A DNA stretch of 21,250 nucleotides from Phytophthora quininea (GCA_011947345.1 JAAVTG010001015.1:1-21250), one strand, 5' to 3'. Counted from the stretch's first letter, positions 9,651 to 19,806 are shown. Program-made: numbers and translations. The notes: generated from the letters alone by a model not told the origin.

Positions 9651-11205
9651 ATTTATTAAACTGATGTGTATTAGGATGTCTAACATGTGCCCGAGGGAGC
9701 GGCGATGTGTGCACGAAAGCAGAAACTTCGAGCCGACGCTGCAGCATCGACGGCTGCAACACATGGAGACACAGGCATTTTGGTAGCCCCAGAAGAATTA
9801 AAGGTAGTTGAGGATGGTGGTATCTCCATCTCCCTGTCATTGTCTTAATCAGCAGCAATCAAAGTCATTATTCGACTCGACATCTGCGATATCAAAAAAC
9901 GCCGGGGTTAAGCGGTTCAAACTGTATTTTAGAAACAGCCGGGGTACCGTCAGCTCCGACGGTCCAGCGACATAAGTTCATCATGGGAGGCACCATCAAC
10001 GAGTCCAAGTCGAAGTGTTGAAGTCCAGGGACACGTCGGTAAATTAATGCGGCCCGTTGAGCTAGGTAGAACGAGGTGAGGCTGCCTTGTCGGCAGGCAG
10101 TCTTCATCAAGAAGCAGGAACGGGGGCATGTCGGTTTGCAGATCGCTTTGCCTACACAAGTCATCGTCAAGCGAAACCACTGCCGTTGTACTCTGCCGAG
10201 GAGCTCGCTGTCACAACAACAGACAATGCCAGCGGCAGCTTGATTGCATACTGGAGTGCGAACGGCAGATACTTACAAGATATCCTCGCGTTCGTTTGAG
10301 GAGAGTGAGATATATGCTGTGCATTACATGTCTATTAGAAAGTTGACTAAATATAGATAGCAGGCGTAAAACAGTTGTGGAGGCCACGCGGCATACATAT
10401 TTTCGAACTTCTGGGGGCAGCATTCCTTATTTGCAGTCCCCCAAAGACCTTGGGTTGAAGTAAAGCGTCGCGCGCGTGGAGATATCTCCAACATCATGCA
10501 TACAAAAACTAAGTAAGTTCTAGTGGCTCGCCTTGTGCGCCATCGCTTTTGACGAATACACCTTTACATACTTTAGTCGAGTCAGAAAAACGTGGCGCGG
10601 CATGTGCCGCTCCGAGCGACACGTGCCGAGCGACTCGCTCGCGGACAACATCCTGGCTTGGGGCGTAGCCCTTATAATTATGTATTTTTACCACTTGCAT
10701 TACCCTTTTTACAGTATGTGTTTTGAGAATCGGTTAGGGTACAATTTATAATATCCCTTCCTGGAGGAAAAAATTGCGGTTTTTACCTCTGTTGAATGAC
10801 TCCCCACCAGAGGCGGTCAGAATAGAAGAAGGAGTATATTCGAAAGTTCAGATGGATCTCCTGGATAGAAAGTGTTAACCGTTATAAAAAAGAGGATCCG
10901 TTTTTAGCACAACAGGGAGGGAGAGCTATATATGGCGAGATGGCGGATTATGCTATTTCGCTACGGTTTCCACCCGAATTATTTGGTTGTGTGGCCACCA
11001 CACCAACTTCTCCACTCTGGGTAATCAACTCGCCTCCCTGATTTAGCTCCAAACTCCCCGTTTAACGTGCACTTTACCTGCGAGATTCTATTCCGTAAAA
11101 ATACATCGGAGTGAGCCGCCAGTCGTAAAAGTCTGGCAAAAGTACCGGGTCATGTACTGACACAAGGTTCCTGTCAAGTTCAAGTGCTAGGCAGTCTGCG
11201 CTCGA
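9651..11205. other. Gene-free region with hairpins
   Basis: No gene is supported. Two minus-strand ORFs (9892-10170 and 9950-10180) overlap in different frames without known motifs. A perfect 7-base-stem hairpin lies at 10627-10641 inside a GC-rich patch. An imperfect palindrome (GGTTGTGTGG facing CCACACCAAC) lies at about 10984-11009. Confidence 0.4.
10627..10641. other. Perfect 15-base hairpin CGAGCGA-C-TCGCTCG
   Basis: A 7-base stem with a one-base loop, preceded by a second small palindrome (GCGGCA/TGCCGC). A CTGG follows 11 bases later (10653-10656), which resembles the hairpin plus CTRR end of a Helitron, but the base after CTGG is C instead of the expected T. Confidence 0.4.
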
Positions 11206-11222
11206 ATGCCATTGACCCGAGC

Positions 11223-11238
11223 TCTCATTATCGCTTTT
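11223..11238 (+). promoter_or_regulatory. Oomycete-type Inr/FPR core promoter candidate
   Basis: TCTCATTATCGCTTTT matches the published oomycete core (GCTCATTYYNCAWTTT) at 12 of 16 positions with exact spacing. It lies about 110 bases before the ATG at 11338. A start of transcription here would exclude the upstream in-frame ATG at 11206 as the true start. Confidence 0.5.
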
Positions 11239-11337
11239 GCAGCGTCGAGCACAAGCCAGCCCAAGCAGCTCAAGTCACCCCAGCACTTCGCGCACGCCGA
11301 CCGTGCGCTCTCCACCTGTCCTACTACTGCCTCCGTC

Positions 11338-12017
11338 ATGGACATCATCGACAGTATACGCAGCGCGGTTCTGCAGCAGCGCGAGGAGGAAGTGACCAAC
11401 TTCTTCACGCGCGTTGAGGATCTGCGAGACTTCGTCTCTGCTCGGGAGCCACCCGCCGGCGTCAACATCACCGCAAAGATGTGCTGCTTTGTCGCTGAAC
11501 GGTTGAGCGCCGACAATGGCAGCCGTGTCACGCTCGTGAACTCCACCGCCCACGGAGTGTTCGATAACATCTGCGAGGACCTTACGGAGCTGAATGCGAT
11601 CAATCGCAAGCCCTTCATCGCCCAAATAACCGTTTGGGATGCCAAAAGAAGATCCGTTCGCCGAAAGCGATGCGCATCAATTCCGCCCCGGCGCGGTGTA
11701 CGAGTTTCGGCAAGTCCACGGGCTTCTTGGACATCCCGAAAGGGAGCGTTCAACTCGAGGACAGCGGAATCCCGAGGGTCGTGAAGACGTCACCTCCACT
11801 GCTGAAGCGCAAGGCAGAGCGCTCTACTGCAAACCGCCAGCCCAAAGCGAGAGCCCTCCAGCTACGGGATGGAGACGACGAGCACAAGACGAACGAGGGT
11901 AGCGTGAGCAAGAATGCTCCACGCACGAGAAGCGCAAGCACGAGTGTAGCTCGCGGTGCATGGGTCGCTATAGTCCGCAGTGGATCGACGAGACAAGGGA
12001 GCGGCATTCACGCATAG
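11338..12017 (+). CDS. Unknown protein, possible OB-fold; frame changes twice
   Basis: I do not recognise the family. The ATG at 11338 (MDIIDSIRSAVLQQREEEVT) is preferred to the in-frame ATG at 11206 because of the promoter between them. The first part is helical. It is followed by alternating strands (RVTLVNSTAHGV, IAQITVWDA, GAVYEFRQVHG), suggestive of a small beta barrel such as an OB fold. The frame moves at about 11644 (A4 run) to reach EDPFAESDAHQFRPG, and again at about 11721 to reach FLDIPKGSVQLEDSG. The end is a basic, Ser/Arg-rich tail. Removing one base at each break gives 226 codons. It lies on the same strand as the Helitron and about 0.9 kb before its first exon. Some Helitrons carry RPA-like OB-fold genes, but that link is only a guess. 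Confidence 0.5.
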
Positions 12018-12235
12018 TTCAGTGTTGCTGGCAGTACTAGCGCTAGGAAGGAGGAGTACTCTGCAAGTGTGCATAGTTTAATTCGGAGCCACGCGGTGCA
12101 TTCAATGGATGGAGAGAAACATATAGTCGTTTTGTGGTGCTACTTGACGTTCGTGTTCATCTCAGCACCTCGCTGGGTAGTGGAAACCAAATCCGTGCGC
12201 ACGATGCGCTAGTAGATAGTATCTTTCGAAGCAAT
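11969..12235 (+). repeat. Diverged direct repeat, copy 1
   Basis: It shares several blocks with copy 2 (12322-12525): TATAG-Y-CCGCAGTG at the left, a GGTGC...CAATGG/CAAATGG block, GTCGTTTTG, TTGACGTTC, GTTCATC, ACCAAATCCGT and CGATGCGCTAGTAGATA. Offset is about 353 bases at the left and 280-286 bases for the rest, because copy 1 holds about 75 extra bases. Its left end overlaps the tail of the preceding ORF. Confidence 0.75.
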
Positions 12236-12321
12236 GACAAACTCTTAGCCTGAAACCGGCATGGATTCGGTGAATGCTGGCAAGAAGTGCAAGGTTGGTT
12301 GAGGCTGATGGCGCGGCACGT

Positions 12322-12525
12322 TATAGCCCGCAGTGGGTCGACAAACCGCAGATGTGTTAGGTTGATTTGGATGCCGCAAGGTGCCTCAAATGGAAGTGAA
12401 ACACGGTCGTTTTGCGTTGAAGGTTGACGTTCTCTGCAGTGTTCATCCTAGCACTTTTCCGCGCAGTGGATACCAAATCCGTTCGTGCGATGCGCTAGTA
12501 GATATTCTCATTCGAAGCGAACGAA
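12322..12525 (+). repeat. Diverged direct repeat, copy 2
   Basis: Partner of copy 1; the strongest identity is over 12404-12520. The two copies sit between the unknown gene and the Helitron coding region. They may be remnants of Helitron 5' subterminal sequence or a local tandem duplication. Confidence 0.75.
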
Positions 12526-12627
12526 TGCCGAGTAGGAAAGGTGCGGCTGCAAAGCTCCTGCGTGTCGAGGGTACCTGTAGTACGGCAATCGGCTGCCAGT
12601 CTAGTTGCTTGCCGTCGTGTAGCGTAG

Positions 12628-12816
12628 GTATCTGAATATATCAATGTGGTTGCAGCACAGCCGAAGAAATTTGGCGTTGACGCAAGAAACTTACTCCAAG
12701 ATGCGGCTTCGTCGAAGAAGATGAAGGCTTCTCTGGAATTCTCAGCCCCTAGCGACATTCGCAGCACAAAGAGCAGCCGTACCGAGCGTCGGTGTGCGTG
12801 GTGTACAAACGCTTGA
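12628..12816 (+). pseudogene. Short ORF ending in a CxxC motif, possible transposase remnant
   Basis: About 60 codons without a clear ATG start. The frame is Lys/Ser-rich and ends RTERRCAWCTNA before a TGA at 12814. An RRC-x2-C ending resembles the cysteine-rich tail of some DDE transposases, but no catalytic part is present. It could equally be chance. Confidence 0.2.
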
Positions 12817-12874
12817 CTACAAATCATGACTACAAATACTGTGCTAGCACAACCATGAGAGATAGCACTGTGTG

Positions 12875-13420
12875 ATGCCGTGCAAACGAATCACAGCGGA
12901 TGATTGTGTTCCAGTCGAGGAAGCTCTGCGGGTGTTAATGAAGTCGCATGAAGCCATAGAAAGTATTGCTGGCGATGCACTCACGATGCGCGCTGTCGTT
13001 TGAGGTGAGCACTCGTTCAACAATCAAAACTGCTAGCATCGACAAAGAGAGAAACAAACTTGTGATGTATTGCAGCTCGAAGTTGATTCGGTGCGCCGAG
13101 TATGCTGTGCTAATGGTGACTGTACAGTTGTGTCCGCAGCACAGATGGCAAGTCCATCCAAGAGTGTGCGGGCCGCGAAATCGGCGAGGAAGATACTCAG
13201 AGCGTTGGAAAAGCAGCGCGATGCTGGCCCAACAAAAAAGCGTACAAAGCCCGCTCCAGTCGAGGCGGCTGAAGCGGATGCGACCGCGCGAAGGATCGAC
13301 CGTGCCGACGAAACACGAAAGCGAAATGCGGTAGCACAATTGCAACCTCGGCTCACCAAGCGAAACAAGAAAGCGGGGGTCGTAGAAGCTAGAAACGAAC
13401 AGCAGCGCATGGATGCAAAG
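12875..13420 (+). CDS. Probable 5' exons of the Helitron protein (basic N-terminus)
   Basis: An ATG at 12875 (MPCKRITADDCVPVEEALRV) opens a 42-codon frame. It is followed by an intron-like 13005-13075 (GTGAGC...TTGCAG) and then an exon reading LEVDSVRRVCCANGDC. After this comes a Lys/Arg/Ala-rich stretch (ASPSKSVRAAKSARKILRAL, from the ATG at 13145) with charged coiled-coil character, ending at 13420 before a second intron. The joins are off by a base, as elsewhere in the window. The ATG at 13145 is the alternative start. Linkage to the Rep-helicase ORF is inferred from orientation, the intron, and the basic N-terminus common in these proteins. Confidence 0.45.
13005..13075 (+). other. Probable intron (71 bases)
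   Basis: It starts GTGAGC and ends TTGCAG, and its size is typical of oomycete introns. Removing it joins SFE to LEVDSVRR in one open frame. Confidence 0.45.
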
Positions 13421-13483
13421 GTAAATATCGTGGCACACAGCACTTATCTCTCGACGTACTGTACTCATCTGTGCTTGCTACAG
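13421..13483 (+). other. Probable intron (63 bases)
   Basis: It starts GTAAAT and ends GCTACAG, and it lies exactly where the basic N-terminal frame gives way to the zinc-finger frame. The two exons are out of phase by one base, consistent with the indels seen throughout. Confidence 0.55.
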
Positions 13484-16400
13484 CCTTCTTCGATGCTGTA
13501 GACGCTCCGTTTCTTCGGATCTGCGGCAGCTGTGGCGAATCGTCGAAGTCTGAAAATGCCGTGTTAAAAGCGTATGCTCCTCAGTCGAATCTGTTTGCTC
13601 CTCTGCTAAACAGCTCTGGCAAGTGTGAAATCATCGAAGAAGCAATCGTGGAGGACAAAACCAAAGATGCCTCGATGATATGGATCTGCTGCCGTTGTTA
13701 CGACTCCTTGCGTAAGAAGAAAATCCCAAAGTTTAGCAGAGCAAGTGGATTCAGGATCGCCCGGTGCCGATCAAATTAGCAGTGCTAAACCGGATTGAGG
13801 CGCGTTTAATCGGCCTCGGGGTTTCTTTCACGACTTGTGTAAATTTGTACTCAGATGGACAAGAATTTACGCGGGGAAACTCTATCAACTACTGGAATGA
13901 CGTTACCAACGTGGTGTTGGAATTACCTCGGCCATTGCAGAAGTGTGGCATTGTTTTCTTGAAGCCCCAAGGTTCCTATTCAGCTAAATACTTTAGGGTC
14001 CGTCCTGATATGGTGCGACGGGCGCTGTGCTGGTTGATCGCGAACAACCCGCTGTACCAGCGCGTGCGCATCTCTGAAAAAATCTTGCCGCACTGCAGCA
14101 ATTCGACGTCGACAAAGACTTACCCACGATAGAATTGACGGAGGAAGAGTCCCAAATTCTTCACACCAGTGAGAACCAAGTAAACGATAACCACGAAGAG
14201 CACGAGGCGTCATCACAACGACAAGAAAGTGCCGAAGACCGATCCTATGACCAAATCAACGTGGCAACGGTTGATGCTTGCAGCATAGACCTTAGCCAAA
14301 CCTGCCATGCTTGCTTGCGTCCTGAAACCATTGAAGAAAAGCAATATCACACCCTCTATCATCGAAAGTGGCACGCAAACGGCTGCTCCAACTGCAGACA
14401 CCGCAACCGAAAACGCTATCGACGATAATGTCGACGTACTAAGTAACCTGATAGAGTCGTTCGAACTCGAGCGAAATGAGAATAGCAACGAAAGCGAACT
14501 TGAGAAAATCATCCAGGCAGCTAACATTTCCTGTGGTGATTCTGAATATCCTGTCAAGGAATTAAGGCGTAGCACAGATACAATAGATGAGTATACCACA
14601 AAGCTGTTGATGCAAAACTGCTTTCCTACTCTATTCCCGAACGGCGAAGGCGGCTATAATCCTCTTGAAGACGAAAAAGAGTGCACGAGTTCCACCTAGC
14701 AGACTATTGCGCGCATCTTATGAAATGGCACGACCGACGCTATGTGATTCACGGTACCTTCAAATTCTTTTGTTTGAATCTTATTCAAAGACGACAAATT
14801 GATGGTTGGTGCGCCGAGTAGGAGAGAATGAACGTGAAGAGCAAGCTGATCCAACGACAGAGACCGCTGATAGACAGCAGAATCGAGCTATGCAGATTCT
14901 AGAGTCACTAAAACCATATTTTCGAGTGGTAAGAGGCAGTGGGTTGTATTGGGCAAATATTCGCGATGATCTTATGAGCATGATCGGAAGTCGTGTGCTT
15001 CCAACTCGATGGCCTACATTCTTTCTTACACTAAGTGCTGCTGACACGATATGGCCCGAGTTTTTAGAGTCTGCAACCCAGGACTTACTCTTGAGCAATG
15101 CCGACGATTAAAGTCAAAGGAGAGAAGAAGGTTGTTAAACGAAAACCCAGACATTGCAGCCCGCTTTTTTCACCACCGGTTCCGATCATTTTTTGAAACG
15201 GTTCTGTGCGGTCATTTTAAGCCTCTCGGTGAAATTGAGGATTTCTTCTGGCGCGTGGAATTTCAACATCGAGGGTCACCGCATATCCACGCGTTACTTT
15301 GGATAAAGGATGCTCCCGATGTTCTCGAACTAAGCAAAACGGAAGAAGGCAGAATTGAATTAGCAGCTTACGTTGATGAGCACATATCCGTGCTAACTAA
15401 GAGCGTAGAAGACCTCAAAAGTGTTTGTGCCTAACTTGTTCGAAGTATCGTTCTGACACCTTTGATGTGTTGGCTTCTAGACCTCCTCTAAAAGATGACG
15501 GTGATTGGAACTGCGACTTAGCACGGGTTGTGCACCGGGTGCAGCAACATGTCTGCTATGCCGGTGGTACTTGTAGGAAGAAAGGCAATGGGTGCCGCTT
15601 TGGGTATCCTAAAGAGCTACAACCACGTACAGAAATTGATGCTACGATAGCAGTGGATGGCACTCCGTCGATTAAAGTAAAGTTGAAAAGAGACGTTGCA
15701 ACGATAAATAATTATTCTCCGGTGCTGTTATCTAGCTGGCGGGCAAACATGGATATCCAGTTGATTGGAAACGCTTACGGCGCGGCGGAGTACGCTGGTG
15801 CGTACGTGAGCAAAGCAGAACCTGATACTCTCAAGTTTAGGAAAGTTATCACTGCTGCAGTAAAGCGTTGTGATCCGAACTTGCCGCACCACGCAATTCT
15901 TAAGCGAGTTGCCAATGCCGCACTGTCCATACGGGAGGTGAGTGCTCAAGAGGCTTATTTCATATTGCTGCGTGAGCTTCCCATGCACGGAAAATCGCGA
16001 CCTGTAGCACGTGTAAAGGTTTTACGCCATAGTATGCGATGCTATCGAGTCGATACTCGAAAAGCTCAAGATTTAGAAGGTTTAGCTGACAATGTGTGTC
16101 GGATCTCTTCTAAAATTGAGCGGATGGAGTCCGCATACATGGCCCGACCAGAGACCGATGCTTTCGAAACGATGAGCTATGCAACATTTGTAGAAAACTA
16201 CGATACCGGTGACGATATTGGTCCTACTCGAGCACGGTGGAAGAGAATCGATGGGAGAGGTTATATCAAAGAACGCTCTAAAGCCCAGGTTATTCGAATG
16301 TCTCCGTATATTTCTCCCGATGAGGCGAATCCGAATTTCTGCTACGCTGAGATCTTCTTGCATGTCCCGTGGCGATCTCTTAGTGAGCTCCCGCAACGTG

Positions 16401-18401
16401 ATGAAGATTGTATTGCTAGGTTCCTCGAAGAGCAAGAATTTTTAGATACCGAGTTGCTTGTCGAAAGTAACGCACGAATCGCTCGCCAGCATAAACTTGA
16501 CCTGTTGAAGCAGTCGAACTCCTCCCATTGTTGCTCTCAACTTCCTCCTTCTGAGTATGTTTTTGTTGAAGATAACAATTTCGTGCAAAATGAGGTAGAA
16601 ATCGACTTGCCAAATGCAGCACACGGCGCCTTGGAGGTGAAAGAATGGACAGCAAAGCACAATTATTCCCCGAGGATATTGCACGAGCGAGAACTTTCGT
16701 GAAGGAATGTGTGAAGCCTTGGATGAAAGAGAAAGCAAAACTTGCAACTCTGAGTGCTCCGTGCGATAGTGTGTATCGTTATCCTCTCAAACCTGCTGAT
16801 GATAGTTCCAATCTGTGCGAATCAATGACAGATTCACAGTGGATACCATTTGCGCTAGCAATGAAACAATCACGCGCAAGATTGAAGGCCGAGCTAGAGG
16901 GTGTGCAGTGTGATCCGATGCAATTGATTATAAACGGAGAAGGGGTTCCGGAAAAGTTGGCTCATCGAGCATATTGTGAAAGATGTGTACTGTGTTTAGC
17001 GAGCACAAGGTGACGGGGAACTCTTCCCGCGTTATGCTTCTGGCGCACCAAGGAACAGCTTTTAATATCAAAGGCCAAACTCTGTGTTCTGCACTTGGTT
17101 TGCTTCATTTACGAAATCGGCTTTTCAGTTCCTATAAATCGCTTTCTTCTCAGAAAAATGGTGCTACAAAACTCAACGCGTTGCAACAGCGATATAAGGA
17201 CGTGCATTTGATTATAATATATGAGTTTAGCGTGATTTCTGCGGGATGTTGCACTGGATAGATCAATGTATGCGGGAAATTTGGCCTCCAGATCACCACC
17301 TTTTGTTTGGTGGCCGTGATATCATTTTTACTGGTGATCCGGCCCAGCTAGATCCTGTCGTCCCGTATTCACTATCTACTCCCAGCGAAAATACAAAACG
17401 AGGTACAGCGTAAAGGTCGCAGTCTATGGAAAGGAATCAAGTACATTTGTACGCTGACGAGTCAGAACAGAGGAAAAATGATCCTGAGTGGTTTAATGCG
17501 CTACGTCGCTACGAAAACGTACTCCTACAGCTAATGACATTGCACTCTTTAACAGTAGATTATACGATAGCGAAAACATACCCCGCTGGTCTTCTGAAGA
17601 GAAGCATATCGCGCATAAAAACATTGATGTCGATGCTGCGAACAACAAAAGTCTCATTGCAAGCGGAGCATCGATCATTCACATCGTAGCTCAACACCAC
17701 GTTCAGCAGAAATGCATTAGTCGCCAGCGTGAAATTCTGTGGGGACTGTCGATGCGCTTATTAACGAAGCCAAAACGCCAAACCGAGATCGCGATAGAGT
17801 CGTAGCAACAAAATTAAAACTGTGCATTGGAGCTCCCGTGACGATAACGTTTAATCTAGAACAATCTGCAGGTCTGTGCAATGGCACTAATGGCGTTGTG
17901 TACGATCTAATATTCGTTTCCGATAGCGAGCTGCCCATAGTACTTATTCAGATAACTGATGTCTATCTAGGACCTTCTTTCTTGAAAGGCGTGCCAAATA
18001 TCGTGCCCATTACACCAAGAGAAGCAAGCTGGGGAAAGAAAACTAGCGATCTACGTGTTGTGCGCCGAGGTATTCCTTTACGTCTAGCGTATGCTATGAC
18101 GATTCATAAAGTTCAAGGCCTCACATGTGACAAGGTCGTGTTTCATTCCAACTCCATCCCCACGGTGGCTTTTGCATATGTCGCGTTATCTCGTGTTCGG
18201 CAAAGGGATTCTATTGTGTTGACTCAGCCACTCACACTTGAAAAATTAAAATCTTCTCCGGCGCAGGTGGACGCATTCGCTGCAGAAGAAGCTCGCATTG
18301 GTGCTGTTGTAGGAACTACTATGACCTTCGCAGCACCGATCGTCCAAGAAATGAAGCTTCTAGCGCATGCCCAAAATTCAGAGGTACTGCCACGAGATTG
18401 A
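13484..18401 (+). CDS. Helitron Rep-helicase protein, multiply frameshifted
   Basis: This protein nicks, joins and unwinds DNA for rolling-circle transposition. In order: a zinc finger (CGSC from 13522, CCRC to 13698); DUF6570 (13764-14100, ending VRPDMVRRALCWLIANNPLY); an acidic linker to FPTLFPNGEGG (about 14650); the Helitron-like N domain (VHEFHLADYCAHLMKWHDRR, then WANIRDDL...RWPTFFLTLS); Rep motif II HRGSPHIHALLW; knuckle CRFGYPKE; motif III YAGAYVSKAE; then a helicase with Walker A, Walker B, GDPAQLDPV and a C-terminal RecA-like domain ending at 18401. At least eleven frame changes occur, nearly all explained by one lost base, many in homopolymers (14077-14082, 14674-14678, 15061-15065, 15417-15420, 16668-16671, 16942-16945, 16952-16955, 17474-17478). 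A continuation in another frame to 18564 is possible. Identity is firm; activity is doubtful. Confidence 0.88.
15282..15805 (+). other. HUH nuclease core of the Helitron Rep domain
   Basis: The metal-binding His-x-His (HIH) is encoded at 15282-15290. The two candidate nucleophile tyrosines are at 15791-15793 and 15803-15805, spaced Y-x3-Y and followed by the conserved Lys. A frame break at 15417-15420 lies between them. All residues needed for nicking are present. Confidence 0.85.
16921..17225 (+). other. Helitron helicase Walker A and B region, damaged
   Basis: LIINGEG at 16924-16944 leads into Walker A. The GxGKS residues are visible only by switching frame after the G4 run 16942-16945 and again at the A4 run 16952-16955. 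Further on, LIII-Y-E-F has Tyr (TAT, 17220-17222) where Walker B needs Asp (GAT), a substitution that should abolish ATP hydrolysis. Confidence 0.75.
18099..18200 (+). other. Helicase C-terminal motifs V and VI
   Basis: TIHKVQGLT (from 18099) and AYVALSRVR (18174-18200) match the PIF1/RecD-type superfamily 1B helicase signatures. The arginine finger is intact, and this last part of the protein is open from 17739 to 18401. Confidence 0.85.
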
Positions 18402-18655
18402 AGAACTCAATGCAGTAATAGTCGTTAGCAGTTCCGTCGGTAATCTGCCCCGCCAACCGGCAAGATTAACCACATTTGCACGGACACTGGCCGGCAAATC
18501 CAGTACGACGGAGGTGTGGCTGAAGGTTTCTGTCATACCACAAGTTATCGAGCTACTCCGTTGATAGTGGCGGCACACACGCCCTCACCACCTATTCGGA
18601 TTCCCAAATCTCGAGTGTGCATCAGAGCGGAGGAGAGGAATTAAAAATACATGTA
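18402..18655. other. Helitron 3' flank
   Basis: It contains a 58-codon open extension (to 18564) that may be the true end of the Helitron protein after one more frame change. No clear hairpin followed by CTRR was found, so the element's 3' end remains unplaced. Confidence 0.35.
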
Positions 18656-19563
18656 TTACAGTCCACCAAACCCGAAATGGAGCTGGGAGTACATTTTACT
18701 GACCTGCGCGGTGTATCTTTCGCAGATGCGCTGCCCAAATCGACGCACACTTTTCGAGAAGGCGATGATCCGCCGTTGGAATTCCTCTCGTTGTGCTTTC
18801 ATGATCTCGGACAGGGGGCGAAGAAATCTTGACTTTCCTCGACTTGCTGCGGACTGTCATGGCTGCTTGCTAGTTCTGTCTGGGGACGCACGTGCCCCGG
18901 TGTCGACGAAAGCATTGCTGCGGTCGAATCATTTCCAGTTGCTGTCTTGGTTGTCGGCGATCGTCTGTTCAGTGCAGAACTTGGGATCACCACGGTGCTT
19001 GCATTGGTACTGCCCGAACAATCGCCCGGGCGATCGCGAGAACCGTCTGCGCGAGCTCGAACACGTCCTTGCCGACAACGTGACATGGCTTCCTTCTCAG
19101 CTGAAATTAGTCGCTTGCGTTCTCGATCCGTATCGATTTTGAGCTGGCGGTGGTGCACACATAAACGGTAAAAGCTACCGTTGCGCTTTATGGCACAGCT
19201 GCGACCACACCCGCCACGATGCGCGCAAACCGTGCTAGACGTCTTCGCAGTACCGGTAATAGCTGGCTGGGTTTCGTTTGTGTGCTCTGTGACTTCCGCC
19301 CCACCTCATCGTGTATATCCACAGGTGATATCGCTGACAGCGGTTCTGTAGCCAAAACTCGAGACGTATCGGCAGCTCTGTAGGTGCTCGAACTCTGTCG
19401 TCGCTGATACCGTTGTCGCTGCGAGGCGTTCTGGAGCTGGCGATGACGCTCACACAACCAATGCAGCTGGCCGTTCTTCTTCACGGTGCGCTGCTGCGTA
19501 CTTGCTAGGGTGCTTGCACACGTTTGGCCGTGAATTGGCACCGACTGCGCGTTTGTCAGGCAT
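18656..19563 (-). CDS. Unknown protein with two copies of a Cys/His motif; frame breaks
   Basis: I recognise the motif style from small putative oomycete proteins but know no function. From ATG 19563, copy 1 has C-x-H (codons 19518, 19512), KKNGQLHWLC and C-x2-H (19454, 19445) followed by RQLQNASQRQRYQRR. Copy 2 has C-x-H (19227, 19221), extra Cys at 19209 and 19197, KRNGSFYRLC and C-x2-H (19161, 19152), then RQL. The pattern suggests zinc binding. Frame changes lie at about 19490 (two bases lost), 19299-19302 and 18824-18828 (one each). With these, the length is 912 bases (303 aa) and the first-Cys to LC spacing is 22 residues in both copies. The C-terminus (EIMKAQREEFQRRIIAFSK onward) is charged and helical, ending at TAA 18658-18656. 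It may be a DNA- or RNA-binding protein; that is a guess. Confidence 0.6.
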
Positions 19564-19652
19564 ATCATGAAAGGCTCTAGAGAGCTACGTTCGGCGTACG
19601 AGTGCTTGGTTTTGCTTTGGAATCCAACAGTCGGAACAGATTAAGGGGGCGT

Positions 19653-19669
19653 GCAAAATTCGGTGAAAA
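19653..19669 (-). promoter_or_regulatory. Inr/FPR-like core promoter of the Cys/His gene
   Basis: On the minus strand, a TTTTCACCG Inr-like word is followed directly by AATTTTGC, which fits the oomycete flanking promoter region consensus MAWTTTNC. It lies about 90 bases before the ATG at 19563. The Inr half is only a partial match. Confidence 0.35.
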
Positions 19670-19790
19670 CCGGTTTTTGTGGAGCCCCTGAGCAACCCGC
19701 CAGGGATGCCATACAAGTAACCATCTTTAGCCTCTCGTTCAGTACTTTATTAATCTTATCAGCATACGGCAGTACGCGCCACTCTTTCTC

Positions 19791-19806
19791 TCCCATTGGT
19801 CCATTT
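19791..19806 (+). promoter_or_regulatory. Inr/FPR-like core promoter of the KDEL receptor gene
   Basis: TCCCATTGGTCCATTT matches the 16-base oomycete core promoter at about 11 positions with correct spacing between the CATT and ATTT parts. It lies about 110 bases before the ATG at 19916, the same distance as for the gene at 11338. Confidence 0.4.

Larger units (their letters stand above)
12875..18401 (+). mobile_element. Helitron (rolling-circle transposon), autonomous-type but degraded
   Basis: The region encodes the full Helitron domain order on one strand: zinc finger, DUF6570, Helitron-like N domain, HUH Rep nuclease with two tyrosines, Cys-rich knuckle, and PIF1-like helicase. Boundaries are the coding limits only; I could not identify the 5' TC or the 3' hairpin-CTRR ends. 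Codon use is more AT-ending than in GH1, Argonaute and the KDEL receptor gene, as expected for an inserted element. Many frame breaks and a Walker B substitution suggest that this copy is inactive. Confidence 0.85.

Noticed and set aside
9892..10180. Two overlapping minus-strand ORFs as a real gene
   Set aside because: Neither frame shows a recognisable motif, and neither is clearly better than the other.
18560..18600. GGCG/CGCC small hairpin after the Helitron as its 3' end
   Set aside because: The stem is only four bases and no CTRR follows.
19164..19182. AACGGTA/TACCGTT hairpin as the Helitron 3' terminal hairpin
   Set aside because: No CTRR follows, and it lies inside the conserved second motif of the Cys/His gene.
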